NCBI RefSeq assembly: GCF_001612825.1
Contig: NZ_BDBE01000028.1
Coordinates: 1 to 64,000, forward strand
DNA length: 64,000 nucleotides
Reading direction: 5' to 3'
DNA from: Nocardia caishijiensis NBRC 108228
Lineage (GTDB): Bacteria > Actinomycetota > Actinomycetes > Mycobacteriales > Mycobacteriaceae
Part shown: positions 26,290 to 35,161 of the stretch, piece by piece
How the letters are laid out: each line of letters starts with the position of its first letter
How positions within the stretch are numbered: position 1 is the stretch's first letter
Made by a program: the position numbers and the translations under genes
The notes under the pieces: model-generated
What the model was told of the DNA's origin: nothing
Databases searched by the model: none
The model's input: the letters and a program-made list of their open reading frames with translations, nothing else

Positions 26290-27495
26290 ATGGTCGAGAC
26301 AGTGCGCTATACCTACCGCCTGCGCCCAGGCGCCAAGGTCGAACGCGCGCTTCTCGACGAGTGGCACCGCTGCCGGTTCCTGTGGAATGAAGCCGTCCAC
26401 CAGCAACGTAGCGGAGACAAGCCCACATTCTGCAAGCTCTCGAAGCTACTGACGTCGGCGCGCGCATCGACCGCTTGGCTACGCGAAGGGTCGCATGTTC
26501 CTCAGCAACTGACGCTGCGTACGTACGCGCTGGCACTCGATCACTCCTACCGAGTCGCCGGTCGTGGGCGCCCGAAGGTCAAGGCGAGGAAGAAGTCGCT
26601 ACCGTCGCTGGAATACACGACCCGCGGTTTCACGATCCGTGACCGACGGCTGCGGTTGGCAGGCGGGCTCATCGTTCCAGTTGTGTGGTCGCGCGAACTG
26701 CCGACACCACCGACCTCTGTTCGTGTGTATCAGGATTCGCTGGGCCACTGGTACGCGTCTTTCGTGGTTCGACGTGATGTCGAGCCACTCCCCCGGGTTG
26801 CTCGCCGGATCGGCATCGATTGGGGTGTCACGACGACGGCTACAACTACTGACCCCGCCTATGACCTACCTCATGCCGGATACCGGCGCAGGTGTGCCGC
26901 AGAACTCGCGAAGGCCCAACGGAAGATGGCGCGCCGCAAGCGTCCGCGCGGGGCTACGCCGTCCAAGGGGTACCAGCGGGCGAAGCGACAAGCTGCGCTA
27001 CTGCACAAGAAGGCGGCACGACAGAACACACATGCAGCTCGTGTGTGGGCACGTCGTGTCGTCGCCGATCATCAAACGATCGCGGTCGAGGACTTCAAGC
27101 CGAAGTTCCTGGCCCGAACCACGATGGCGCGTAAGGCGGCTGATGCCGCGATCGGTGCGGCGAAGCGGGAACTGATCGAGTGTGGCACGCGGGCCGGCCG
27201 GAAGGTGGTGTTGGTCGCGCCCGCCTACAGCACTATGACGTGCTCCGAGTGCTTCGCGATAGCCAAGCTGCGACTCGAGCTCGCCGAACGGACCTTCCGG
27301 TGCGCAAGCTGCGGCCATACCGCAGACCGTGACCGCAATGCTGCCAGGGTAATCCTGGCCACGGTAGATCTCGACCGTGCTGATGCTGACGACGTAAGAC
27401 GCTGTCCGAGCCCTCTCCAGGGAGCGGGTGACGCAGTCCGAGTCAGGAATCCCCGGCATCAACAGCGGGGAGGAGTTAACGGTATTGCACAGTAA
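26290..27495 (+). CDS. tnpB: TnpB (IS200/IS605-type RNA-guided endonuclease)
   Basis: 401 residues with an intact RuvC-like nuclease: D177 in GIDWGVTTTAT, E267 in IAVEDFKP and D346/D348 in TADRDRNAARVIL. A four-Cys zinc finger (C318, C321, C338, C341: CSEC ... CASC) sits between RuvC II and III. TnpB proteins cut DNA next to a short TAM, guided by an RNA from the element's right end. No TnpA transposase accompanies it, so it is a solitary element. The last residues (after about 385) are encoded across the right-end hairpin and into flanking host DNA, where the stop lies. Confidence 0.92.
   Translation: MVETVRYTYRLRPGAKVERALLDEWHRCRFLWNEAVHQQRSGDKPTFCKLSKLLTSARASTAWLREGSHVPQQLTLRTYALALDHSYRVAGRGRPKVKARKKSLPSLEYTTRGFTIRDRRLRLAGGLIVPVVWSRELPTPPTSVRVYQDSLGHWYASFVVRRDVEPLPRVARRIGIDWGVTTTATTTDPAYDLPHAGYRRRCAAELAKAQRKMARRKRPRGATPSKGYQRAKRQAALLHKKAARQNTHAARVWARRVVADHQTIAVEDFKPKFLARTTMARKAADAAIGAAKRELIECGTRAGRKVVLVAPAYSTMTCSECFAIAKLRLELAERTFRCASCGHTADRDRNAARVILATVDLDRADADDVRRCPSPLQGAGDAVRVRNPRHQQRGGVNGIAQ
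27441..27480 (+). ncRNA. TnpB element right end; 3' part of the guide (omega/re) RNA scaffold
   Basis: CCCCG (27451-27455) and CGGGG (27466-27470) form a hairpin followed by AGGAGTTAAC, the position and shape of IS605-type right ends that form the 3' end of the TnpB guide-RNA scaffold. The scaffold would extend upstream into the tnpB coding region. The guide would be the DNA just beyond, inside the exonuclease gene. The exact end is not proven. Confidence 0.5.
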
Positions 27496-28255
27496 CCGGC
27501 GCGTGGTCCGACCAGCGCTGGTCGTAGGTGGGGGCGCGTTCGACGACGGCTTGTTTGGCGCGGTCGGGGAGTTCGCCGCGGGCGAGCTGGTAATCGATTC
27601 GCCACCCGGAGTCGTTGTCGAAGGCGCGGCCTCGGTAGGACCACCAGCTGTAGGGGCCCGCGACGTCGGGGTGTAGGGCGCGGACGACGTCGACGTAGCC
27701 CGAGGCGAGCAGGTCGGCGATCCAGGCGCGTTCCTCGGGCAGGAAGCCCGCCGACTTCTGGTTGCCCTTCCAGTTCTTCAGGTCAACCTCGGCGGGGGCG
27801 ATGTTCCAGTCGCCGCTCACCACGAACTCGCCGGTTCGGGTCTTCAGGTAGGCGCCCAGCTCGGCCATGAAGCGGTACTTCTCGTCCTGCTTGGGCGTGT
27901 TCTCCTCGCCCGAGTGCACGTACACGCTCGCCACCGTGAGCTCGCCGAAGTCGGCCTCGAGATAGCGGCCCGACGCGGCGAACTCGGTGCTGCCGAAACC
28001 GATCCGCACCGCGTCGGGCGCGCGGCGCGACAGGATGCCGACACCTGCGCGCCCCTTGGACTCTGGTTCGGCATGGGTGAGCACCCACCCGGCCGCGAGT
28101 GCGGGAGCCAGCGCGGCGGCGGTTTGCGCGTCGGTGGCCCTGGTCTCCTGCAGGCAGACGATGTCGGCTTCGGTGGCTTCGAGCCAGGCGAGCATGCCTT
28201 TGGTCGCCGCCGCGCGGACTCCGTTGACGTTCACGGTCGAGAGAATGGTTGCCAC
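27476..28255 (-). CDS. xth: Exodeoxyribonuclease III (AP endonuclease)
   Basis: Base-excision-repair enzyme with AP endonuclease and 3'-exonuclease activity. The 259-residue protein starts at GTG (VATILSTVNVNGVRAA), has LQET (metal-binding Glu), VSGDWNIAPAEVDLKN, and ends RWSDHAPVTVQYR with the catalytic D-H. It is complete. Its TAA stop lies exactly at the right end of the convergent TnpB element, which inserted without truncating the protein. No ribosome site is visible, so it may be leaderless. Confidence 0.92.
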   Translation of the reverse strand: MATILSTVNVNGVRAAATKGMLAWLEATEADIVCLQETRATDAQTAAALAPALAAGWVLTHAEPESKGRAGVGILSRRAPDAVRIGFGSTEFAASGRYLEADFGELTVASVYVHSGEENTPKQDEKYRFMAELGAYLKTRTGEFVVSGDWNIAPAEVDLKNWKGNQKSAGFLPEERAWIADLLASGYVDVVRALHPDVAGPYSWWSYRGRAFDNDSGWRIDYQLARGELPDRAKQAVVERAPTYDQRWSDHAPVTVQYR

Positions 28256-28419
28256 GAATAGGACCGTACATCGGCGGGTATTCCCGCACGTGCAGGGGAA
28301 CTGTCCGAGGGTGTGACCGTTGTGATCACTCGGCACGGCAACACCACGCGATCGGCGGTCCTCCGCGCTACCCTCGAGTGAGCACATGCTCCCGGGACAC
28401 TGTCGTCCAGGAAGGGGTG

Positions 28420-29280
28420 ATGACGATGACGTCACGCACCGCCAAGTCCTCCGCCCGCCCGGAGCCGATCGCGGCTCTGCACCTCGGGTCCGGCGACCCG
28501 GTGCTGCTGCTGCACGGATTCATGTTGTCGCCGCACTGCTGGGAGCAGGTCGCCCACCGCATGGCCGCGCACTGCGAGGTGTACGCGCCCGCGTTCGCCG
28601 GGCACTGGGGTGGGCCGAAGGTCGAGGGCTGGACGCTTGACGTGTACGCCCTGGCCGACCAGATCGAGGACCAGCTCGACGAATTGGGTTGGCGCACCTG
28701 CCACATCGCGGGCAATTCGCTCGGCGGCTGGGTCGGCCTTGAACTCGCGCGACGCGGCCGGGCACGCACCCTGACCACCATCGCGGCGGCTGGCGGGTGG
28801 GCCTCGCCTTCGATCACCCAGATCAGGATCGGCGCCAAGTTCGCCTCGCTGCTGCCGTTCGTCGCGGTGGGCAGGCGTCTCGGTGACGTGGCGATCAACA
28901 ACCGGCTGGTGCAGCACGCCACGGCGCTGCTGCTGACCAAACGCACCGGCGCGGTGCCACGCCGCGACCTGGCGACAACGCTGCTCGCGGCCCTGCACTG
29001 CGACGTGATCGTGCCGCTGATCCTCGGCAGCCTGCGCGCGCCCGGCATGGACGACCTCGCCGAATTGCAGACACCCATCCGCATGCTGCTCGCCGAGTAC
29101 GACCGGATCATCCCCAACAGCGTCTACGCCACCCACTACCTGCGCGAACTGCCCGCGTCGGCGGATCGCATCCTCGTACACGGGGTGGGGCACGTGCCGA
29201 TGCTGGAGGCCCCCGACCGGATCGCGACGCTCATCGCCGAGCACATCTACGCCAGCCGGGGGCACCTGCGCGCGGTGTGA
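28420..29280 (+). CDS. Alpha/beta hydrolase
   Basis: 286 residues with an alpha/beta-hydrolase triad: nucleophile S in GNSLGGWVG, acid D in AEYDRIIP and His in GVGHVPMLEAP. The oxyanion HG is in LLLHGFML. The substrate cannot be told. Start chosen at the ATG in GTG-ATG-ACG-ATG behind AGGAAGG. It is convergent with the acyl-CoA dehydrogenase gene with no gap. Confidence 0.85.
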   Translation: MTMTSRTAKSSARPEPIAALHLGSGDPVLLLHGFMLSPHCWEQVAHRMAAHCEVYAPAFAGHWGGPKVEGWTLDVYALADQIEDQLDELGWRTCHIAGNSLGGWVGLELARRGRARTLTTIAAAGGWASPSITQIRIGAKFASLLPFVAVGRRLGDVAINNRLVQHATALLLTKRTGAVPRRDLATTLLAALHCDVIVPLILGSLRAPGMDDLAELQTPIRMLLAEYDRIIPNSVYATHYLRELPASADRILVHGVGHVPMLEAPDRIATLIAEHIYASRGHLRAV

Positions 29281-30510
29281 TCAGCGCGCGAGCAGGCCCT
29301 TGGCGATGTGGGTCACCTGGATCTCGTTGCTGCCCGCGTAGATCATCAGCGACTTGGCGTCGCGGGCCAGCTGTTCGACGCGGTACTCGCTCATGTACCC
29401 GTTGCCGCCGAACAGCTGCACGGCCTCCATCGCCACCTCGGTGGCGGCCTCGGAGCAGTACAGCTTCATCGCCGAGGCCTCGGCCAGGCTCGGTGGCTTG
29501 CCCGCCTTGCCGCGCTCGAGGGTGTTGAACACCATGTTGCGCACATTGATCCGCGCGACTTCCATCTTGGCCAGCTTGAGCTGGATCAGCTGGAACCGCC
29601 CGATCTCCTGACCCCACAGCGTGCGGTTGCGCGCGTAATCCACGCAGAGCCGGTGACATTCTTCGATCACGCCGAGTGCCATGAATCCGACACCGATCCG
29701 TTCGGCGGTGAAACTCGCTCGGGCGCTTTCCCTTCCGTCGCCGCCACGGTGGTCCTCGGTCTCGCCGAGCAGCCGGTCCTTGCCGAGGCGCACGTTGTCG
29801 AAGAACAGCTCACCGGTCGGCGAGGAGTGCAGACCCATCTTCTTGAACGGTTTACCCTGGGTGAGGCCTTCCATGCCCTTGTCGAGCACGAAGGTGAGCA
29901 CCTTGCGGTCGCGTTTGTCGGCGCCGTCGCCTTCGTCGAGCTTGGCGTAGACGATGATCACGTCGGCGCACGGGCCGTTGGTGATGAAGGTCTTCTGGCC
30001 GTTGAGGATGTAGTCCGCACCGTCGCGTTCGACGCGAGTCTTCATGCCGCCGAACGCATCCGAGCCCGAGTCGGGCTCGGTGATGGCCCAGGAGGCCACC
30101 TTGCGCAGGGTGACGATGTCGGCGAGCCAGCGCTGTTTCTGGGCGAGGGTGCCGCGCGACATGATGGTGGTGGCGCCCAGGCCGATGCTCACACCGAGCG
30201 CGGAGACCAAACCCATACACACGCCGGACAATTCGCTGATGAGCACCGCCATCATCGACTGCTGATCACCGAACGGGCCGCGCGAGCTCCCGCCGCCACC
30301 CTCGCCGCCCGCTTCTTCCTTGGCGAGCATCTTGGTGACCATGTCCTCGGACATCGTGTCGATGCCGAACTGGCTGAACAGCTTGCGCAGGATCGGGTAC
30401 GGCAGCATCTCGCCGCTGTCGAGGGCGTCGAGATTCGGGCGGACCTCCTTGTCGATGAAGGCCCGCACAGCATCGCGGATCATCAGATCGGTCTCGGACC
30501 ACTCGAACAC
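29281..30510 (-). CDS. Acyl-CoA dehydrogenase
   Basis: FAD enzyme forming the alpha-beta double bond of acyl-CoA thioesters, 409 residues. Features: ASWAITEPDSGSDAFG (FAD/substrate motif), TFITNGPCADVIIVYAK, and the C-terminal EAVQLFGGNGYMSEYRVEQLARDAKSLMIYAGSNEIQ, where the Glu near the end (in IYAGSNE) is the usual catalytic-base region. A Gly-rich insert (EEAGGEGGGGSSRG) around residue 65-80 is unusual. GTG start with AGGAG. It is alone and divergent from the NCS1 permease gene. Confidence 0.88.
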   Translation of the reverse strand: MFEWSETDLMIRDAVRAFIDKEVRPNLDALDSGEMLPYPILRKLFSQFGIDTMSEDMVTKMLAKEEAGGEGGGGSSRGPFGDQQSMMAVLISELSGVCMGLVSALGVSIGLGATTIMSRGTLAQKQRWLADIVTLRKVASWAITEPDSGSDAFGGMKTRVERDGADYILNGQKTFITNGPCADVIIVYAKLDEGDGADKRDRKVLTFVLDKGMEGLTQGKPFKKMGLHSSPTGELFFDNVRLGKDRLLGETEDHRGGDGRESARASFTAERIGVGFMALGVIEECHRLCVDYARNRTLWGQEIGRFQLIQLKLAKMEVARINVRNMVFNTLERGKAGKPPSLAEASAMKLYCSEAATEVAMEAVQLFGGNGYMSEYRVEQLARDAKSLMIYAGSNEIQVTHIAKGLLAR

Positions 30511-30540
30511 TGCTCGCTCCTGACGCTCGTCCCCTGAGCA

Positions 30541-30564
30541 AAAACATACATGCGTGCTTGTTTT
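30541..30564. promoter_or_regulatory. Inverted repeat AAAACA-N12-TGTTTT upstream of acyl-CoA dehydrogenase
   Basis: Perfect 6-bp arms lie 31-54 bp before the dehydrogenase start, overlapping where its promoter should be. This is a plausible repressor site (fatty-acid genes in these bacteria are often under TetR regulators), but no regulator gene adjoins. Confidence 0.4.
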
Positions 30565-30706
30565 CGCGGGGCCGTTTCGGTGACCCCGGTCACCATCGCG
30601 GTGCGTAACAGCGGCGTAACGAATCGGAAAATACCTGTCTACATCCGTGCACGACCGTCGGTGAGTCGGGCGAATTCGCGCGGCAGCGGATGAAGGAGAG
30701 AGCTGA

Positions 30707-32332
30707 ATGGCCGGAGCAGATACCGCCGCCAAAGAAACACTCGAGGACTACACGCTGCGTTTCGCCCCACGGAGTTACCGAAAATGGAGCCCGGCGGTGG
30801 TCGGAATCTCCGCGCTGGGTGGCATCGCCTACCTGGCCGATTTCGCGATCGGCGCCAATATCGGCATCGCCCACGGAACGGGAAACGCCCTGATCGGCAT
30901 CGGTATCTTCGCCGTCGTCGTGATGCTCACCGGATTTCCGCTCGCCTATTACGCGGCGCGCTACAACATCGATCTCGACCTGATCACGCGCGGTAGCGGT
31001 TTCGGTTACTACGGGTCGGTGATCACCAATATCGTCTTCGCGTCGTTCACCTTCATCTTCTTCGCGCTCGAAGGTTCGATCATGGCCCAGGGCCTGGAAT
31101 TAGGGCTCGGAATTCCGTTGTGGTTGGGGTATCTGGCCTCGACGGTGATCATCTTCCCGCTGGTCATCTACGGCATGAACACCCTGGCCAAGTTGCAGGT
31201 GTGGACCACGCCGCTGTGGCTGTTGCTGATGGTCGCGCCGTTCGGGTTCCTGCTGGTGCGCCACCCCGAATCGGTCGGTTCGTTCTTCGCCTACGGCGGT
31301 AAGGACGGCCAGGGTGTGAGCGTGTCCGGTGCGCTACTGGCCGCCGGTGTATGCCTGTCGCTGATCGCCCAGATCGCCGAGCAGATCGACTACCTGCGCT
31401 TCATGCCGCCGCGCACCCCGGAGAACCGGGTCAAGTGGTGGGGCTGGATGCTGCTGGCGGGGCCCGGCTGGGTGCTGTTCGGTGCGGCCAAGCAGGTCGT
31501 CGGCCTGTTCCTCGCGGTGTACCTGATCGCGAATCTGCCTGCGGCGCAATCGATCGCTAACCAACCTGTGCACCAGTTCCTGGAGATCTACCGGGACATG
31601 GTCCCCGGCTGGCTCGCCATGACACTCGCGGTGGTACTGGTGGTGATCAGCCAGGTGAAGATCAATGTCACCAACGCCTACTCCGGGTCGCTGGCCTGGA
31701 CCAACTCCTACACCCGCGTCACCAAGACCTACCCCGGTCGTCTGGTGTTCCTGGTGGTGAACCTGGTCGTCGCGCTGATCCTGATGGAAGCCAACATGTT
31801 CGACTTCCTCAACAGCATCCTCGGCTTCTACGCCAACTGCGGCATCGCCTGGATCGTCACCGTCGCCACCGACATCGCGGTCAACAAGTACCTGCTGAAG
31901 ATCTCGCCGAAGGTGCCGGAGTTCCGGCGCGGCATGCTCTACGACTTCAACCCCGTGGGGCTGGTCGGGTTCGGTCTCTCGGCGGTGCTGTCGATCATGA
32001 CCTTCTTCGGCCTGTTCGGTGAGCTGCTGAAGCCGTATTCCCCGCTGGTCGCGGTGCTCGTGTCGTTCGTCGCCACCCCGCTCACCGCGCTGGCGACCAA
32101 GGGCAAGTACTACCTGCGCCGCTCCGACGACGGCATCGAGGCGCCGATGTTCGACGAACACGGCAACCCCTCGGGCGAACTACTCCCCTGCCACGTCACC
32201 GGTCTGGAGTTCGAGCGTCCCGACATGATCGCCTCGGCCGTCCCCGGGCCCGAGGGAGAAATCCAGTACATCTCCTCGCTGGCCTTGTCGACGGACAAGC
32301 ACGGTGTGCACCTGCTGCCTCGCCAGCACTGA
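30707..32332 (+). CDS. Purine-cytosine permease-like transporter (NCS1 family)
   Basis: 541-residue inner-membrane transporter with about 12 hydrophobic helices. NCS1 features include ISALGGIAYLADFAIGANIG, FPLAYYAARYNIDLDLITRGSGFGYYGS and QVKINVTNAYSGSLAWTN. The C-terminal 80 residues are a soluble tail. Substrate (nucleobase, allantoin or other) is unknown. AAGGAG lies just upstream of the ATG and a strong terminator follows. Confidence 0.85.
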   Translation: MAGADTAAKETLEDYTLRFAPRSYRKWSPAVVGISALGGIAYLADFAIGANIGIAHGTGNALIGIGIFAVVVMLTGFPLAYYAARYNIDLDLITRGSGFGYYGSVITNIVFASFTFIFFALEGSIMAQGLELGLGIPLWLGYLASTVIIFPLVIYGMNTLAKLQVWTTPLWLLLMVAPFGFLLVRHPESVGSFFAYGGKDGQGVSVSGALLAAGVCLSLIAQIAEQIDYLRFMPPRTPENRVKWWGWMLLAGPGWVLFGAAKQVVGLFLAVYLIANLPAAQSIANQPVHQFLEIYRDMVPGWLAMTLAVVLVVISQVKINVTNAYSGSLAWTNSYTRVTKTYPGRLVFLVVNLVVALILMEANMFDFLNSILGFYANCGIAWIVTVATDIAVNKYLLKISPKVPEFRRGMLYDFNPVGLVGFGLSAVLSIMTFFGLFGELLKPYSPLVAVLVSFVATPLTALATKGKYYLRRSDDGIEAPMFDEHGNPSGELLPCHVTGLEFERPDMIASAVPGPEGEIQYISSLALSTDKHGVHLLPRQH

Positions 32333-32340
32333 TCCGTCAT

Positions 32341-32383
32341 CGAAGGCCGTGCGGGCGAACATCTTCTGCCCGCACGGCCTTCG
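32341..32383 (+). terminator. Terminator between the NCS1 permease and SDR genes
   Basis: A perfect 16-bp stem CGAAGGCCGTGCGGGC / GCCCGCACGGCCTTCG with an 11-nt loop sits between two convergent genes, so it can serve both strands. Confidence 0.88.
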
Positions 32384-32389
32384 TGGTGT

Positions 32390-33139
32390 TCACAGCATTT
32401 TGCGCACGACACGCGATGGCAGGATGCGCAGGGCGTAGCCCAGGGGCACCCACGGCCAGGCGGGGACATACGCCTTGGCGCGGCGCTTCTCGATCGCAGC
32501 GACCATGGCGCGTACGCCGGTTTCGGTGTCCACCATGAACTTCGGCTCATGCTTGACGCGGTCGTTCATCTCCGAGCGGATATAGCCCGGGTAGATCACC
32601 GAGACATCCACGCCGGGAACAGCTTCGGCGCGTAGCCCGTCGGCGAGTGCGGCGACACCTGCCTTGGTCGCGGCATAGGTGGTGAGGGTTTTGGGCATTC
32701 CACGCAGGCCGGAGATCGAGGAGATCATCACCAGGTGGCCCCGACCCTGAGCGCGGAAGATCTTCATGGCCGCCTCGGTTTGGGCCAGCGCCGCAAGGAA
32801 ATTCACCACAGCGGTTTCACGGTTGGCCGTGTGCTTACCGGTACCCAGCGGTGCGCCCTTGCCGAGTCCCGCGTTGACGATCACCCGATCGAGGGTGCCG
32901 AACTCGTCGGCGAACTCGTCGAAGACGGTGAACACAGCAGTGTCGTCTGTGACATCGAGCTGTTTCACCGAGACGGCCCGGCCGGGGTGTTCGGCGAGGA
33001 TCTCGGTGCGCAGCTCGTCGAGGCGCTCGGTGCGGCGGGCACACAGCCCCAGGTCGTAGCCGAGGGCCGCGAACTGGCGGGCCATCTCCGCGCCGAGCCC
33101 CGAGCTGGCTCCGGTGATGAGAACGGCGCCCCTGCTCAT
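32390..33139 (-). CDS. Short-chain dehydrogenase/reductase
   Basis: 249-residue classical SDR: cofactor motif TGASSGLGAEMA, NAG in VIVNAGLGKG, catalytic S in MISSISGL and Y-x3-K in YAATKAG. The C-terminal tail (YALRILPSRVVRKML) is basic and amphipathic, which might bind membrane. The ATG at 33139 was preferred; an ATG at 33190 would add 17 residues. Substrate unknown. Confidence 0.85.
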   Translation of the reverse strand: MSRGAVLITGASSGLGAEMARQFAALGYDLGLCARRTERLDELRTEILAEHPGRAVSVKQLDVTDDTAVFTVFDEFADEFGTLDRVIVNAGLGKGAPLGTGKHTANRETAVVNFLAALAQTEAAMKIFRAQGRGHLVMISSISGLRGMPKTLTTYAATKAGVAALADGLRAEAVPGVDVSVIYPGYIRSEMNDRVKHEPKFMVDTETGVRAMVAAIEKRRAKAYVPAWPWVPLGYALRILPSRVVRKML

Positions 33140-33428
33140 GACAGCGCCCACGTCGAGCGGCGGAACGAATCGTTGTGCGAGTCCATCCACTCACGCTAGC
33201 GATCGCGGCCACCGGACGCCGACCGGACAGCCGTTTCCAGCGCCCGGTCCGCGCGGCGTCGTCCGTCGCTGTCCTCGGCGATGTGCGACGGAATAGACCC
33301 TTCGTTCCAGTTCGAAATATAACTTGTTGGCCTACAGGATCTTTCACTGACCTTCTATTGAGACCGATCGATCAAATATGCGAGACTGCGAACCGCTATC
33401 CACCATCGAGAACCGAACAGGATCCACC

Positions 33429-33650
33429 ATGTCGTTCACCAAACTGGTCACCGCGGGCATCACCGCACTGGCATTCGGAGCAGTCCTCACCGCGGGCCCC
33501 GCCACCGCGGCCCCTGTCGCCCCAGTGGTTGCCCCCGGCGAACCCGCACCGGGTGGCGTCGCGTCCGGCAGCGCCATCATCGATGACGTCGCCGAGCTCT
33601 TCCGCCAACTCCAGTGCGGCTCCGCCTACTCCTGCGGCGCCCCCGCGTAA
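33429..33650 (+). CDS. Small secreted protein
   Basis: 73 residues: signal peptide (SFTKLVTAGITALAFGAVLTAGPATA) and a short Pro/Ala-rich mature part ending CGSAYSCGAPA, with two Cys. No family recognised. About 290 bp upstream (33140-33428) are non-coding and include TATAAC near 33318 that may be part of a promoter, though too far to assign firmly. Confidence 0.6.
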   Translation: MSFTKLVTAGITALAFGAVLTAGPATAAPVAPVVAPGEPAPGGVASGSAIIDDVAELFRQLQCGSAYSCGAPA

Positions 33651-33701
33651 CCCTCTTGTCCGGGCGGTTCCGACCCGCCCGGACAGGCTGGGGCCGCTCG
33701 A

Positions 33702-34916
33702 CTACGACATTCGGCGAACGGAACGCCGTTGCAAGAACACGGTCACCGCGAACAACAGGACACCGGCGACCGCCAGCAGAGCGCCGACCAGGGCGGGGGC
33801 GGTGTAGCCGAGGCCCGCGGCGATGACGAGGCCGCCGAGCCAGGCGCCCGCGGCGTTGGCGATGTTGAGGGCGGCGTGGTTGAGGGCGGCGGCGAGGGTT
33901 TGGGCGTCGGCGGCGACGTCCATGAGGCGCGTTTGCAGGCCGGGGGCCAGGGCCGCGCCGGAGGCGCCGACGAGGAAGGCACCGACGGCGGCGGTGATCG
34001 GGTTGTGGGCGGCGAGGACGAAACCGGCCAGGATGACCACCATCGCGATCATCGCGGCGAAGATCGACCGGTCGACGCCGCGGTCGGCGAGGATGCCGCC
34101 GATGATGTTGCCCGCGATCATGCCGAGGCCGAACAGGGCGAGCACGATCGGCACGGCACCGATCGGCATGCCCGCGACGTCGGTCATGGTGGTGGCGATG
34201 TAGGTGTACACGGCGAACATGCCGCCGAAGCCGATGGCGCCGACCGCGAGGGTGAGCAGCACCTGGGGGCGGCGCAGGGCGCCGAGTTCGGTCATCGGGT
34301 TGGTGATCTTCATGTCGCTCAGGGCCGGGACGTACCGCCACAGCGCGAACATCGTCGCCAGGCCGATGATCGCGACGACCACATAGGCGTCGCGCCAGCC
34401 CAGATGCTGGCCGAGCCAGGTCGCGCCGGGGACACCGACCACATTCGCCACGCTCAACCCGAGCATCACCGCGGCTACGGCCTTCGCCCGCTGTCCGGCG
34501 GGCGCCAGGGTCGCCGCCGCGAGTGAGGCGACACCGAAGTACGCGCCGTGCGGCAGACCGGAAACGAATCGCGCGAGCACGAGCGTGCCGAAGGTCGGCG
34601 CGAGCACGGTCGCGGCATTGCCGACGGTGAACGCGGCCATCAACGTGATGAGCAGCTTCTTGCGCGGCACCCGCGCGCACAAGGCGGCGATCAGTGGCGC
34701 ACCGACGACCACGCCGAGCGCGTACGCCGACACCGCGTGCCCGGCCGTCGGCTCGGAGATACCGAACGCCTTCGCGATGTCGGGCAGCAGACCCATGGTG
34801 ACGAATTCGGTGGTGCCGATGCCGAAACCTCCCAGCGCCAACGCGAGCATCGCCGGGACATGCCAGCTTGTGCGTGGCGCCTCGGGGCGGTCAGTGGTCG
34901 CAAGGGAAGAAGTCAC
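33702..34916 (-). CDS. MFS exporter, DHA1/AraJ-Cmx-type
   Basis: 404-residue 12-helix exporter. It has the sugar-efflux/drug-resistance pattern GGFGIGTTEFVTMGLLPDIA in helix 1, and the second-helix region HAVSAYALGVVVGAPLIAALCARVPRK. It resembles chloramphenicol/arabinose exporters; substrate unknown. GTG start. It has no co-encoded regulator. Confidence 0.87.
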   Translation of the reverse strand: MTSSLATTDRPEAPRTSWHVPAMLALALGGFGIGTTEFVTMGLLPDIAKAFGISEPTAGHAVSAYALGVVVGAPLIAALCARVPRKKLLITLMAAFTVGNAATVLAPTFGTLVLARFVSGLPHGAYFGVASLAAATLAPAGQRAKAVAAVMLGLSVANVVGVPGATWLGQHLGWRDAYVVVAIIGLATMFALWRYVPALSDMKITNPMTELGALRRPQVLLTLAVGAIGFGGMFAVYTYIATTMTDVAGMPIGAVPIVLALFGLGMIAGNIIGGILADRGVDRSIFAAMIAMVVILAGFVLAAHNPITAAVGAFLVGASGAALAPGLQTRLMDVAADAQTLAAALNHAALNIANAAGAWLGGLVIAAGLGYTAPALVGALLAVAGVLLFAVTVFLQRRSVRRMS

Positions 34917-35101
34917 GCCTCGTTACAACGACCATCGCCAGGCGTTCGCTACCAGCACAGTGCGTGAGTTGCCCCACCTCCGACGCTTCGTCGGCGGAGC
35001 AGCGAAGGTGGTGGTGCGGGGCCGCGCCGGGCCTGCTCCTTCCGACACTCGCTGGCGGAGCGAAACAGACCGGGCAACAACAGGCATCCGGAAACAAGAA
35101 C

Positions 35102-35147
35102 GGCCCGGTGGGGCCCGCTGACACGCGCAGCAGGGGCTCACCGGGCC
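35102..35147 (-). terminator. Terminator-like hairpin downstream of icd
   Basis: GGCCCGGTG pairs with CACCGGGCC. The loop can pair further (CCCGCTG with CAGCAGGGG), giving a branched hairpin 15 nt past the icd stop on the minus strand. Confidence 0.6.
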
Positions 35148-35161
35148 GGGGAAGCTACTTC

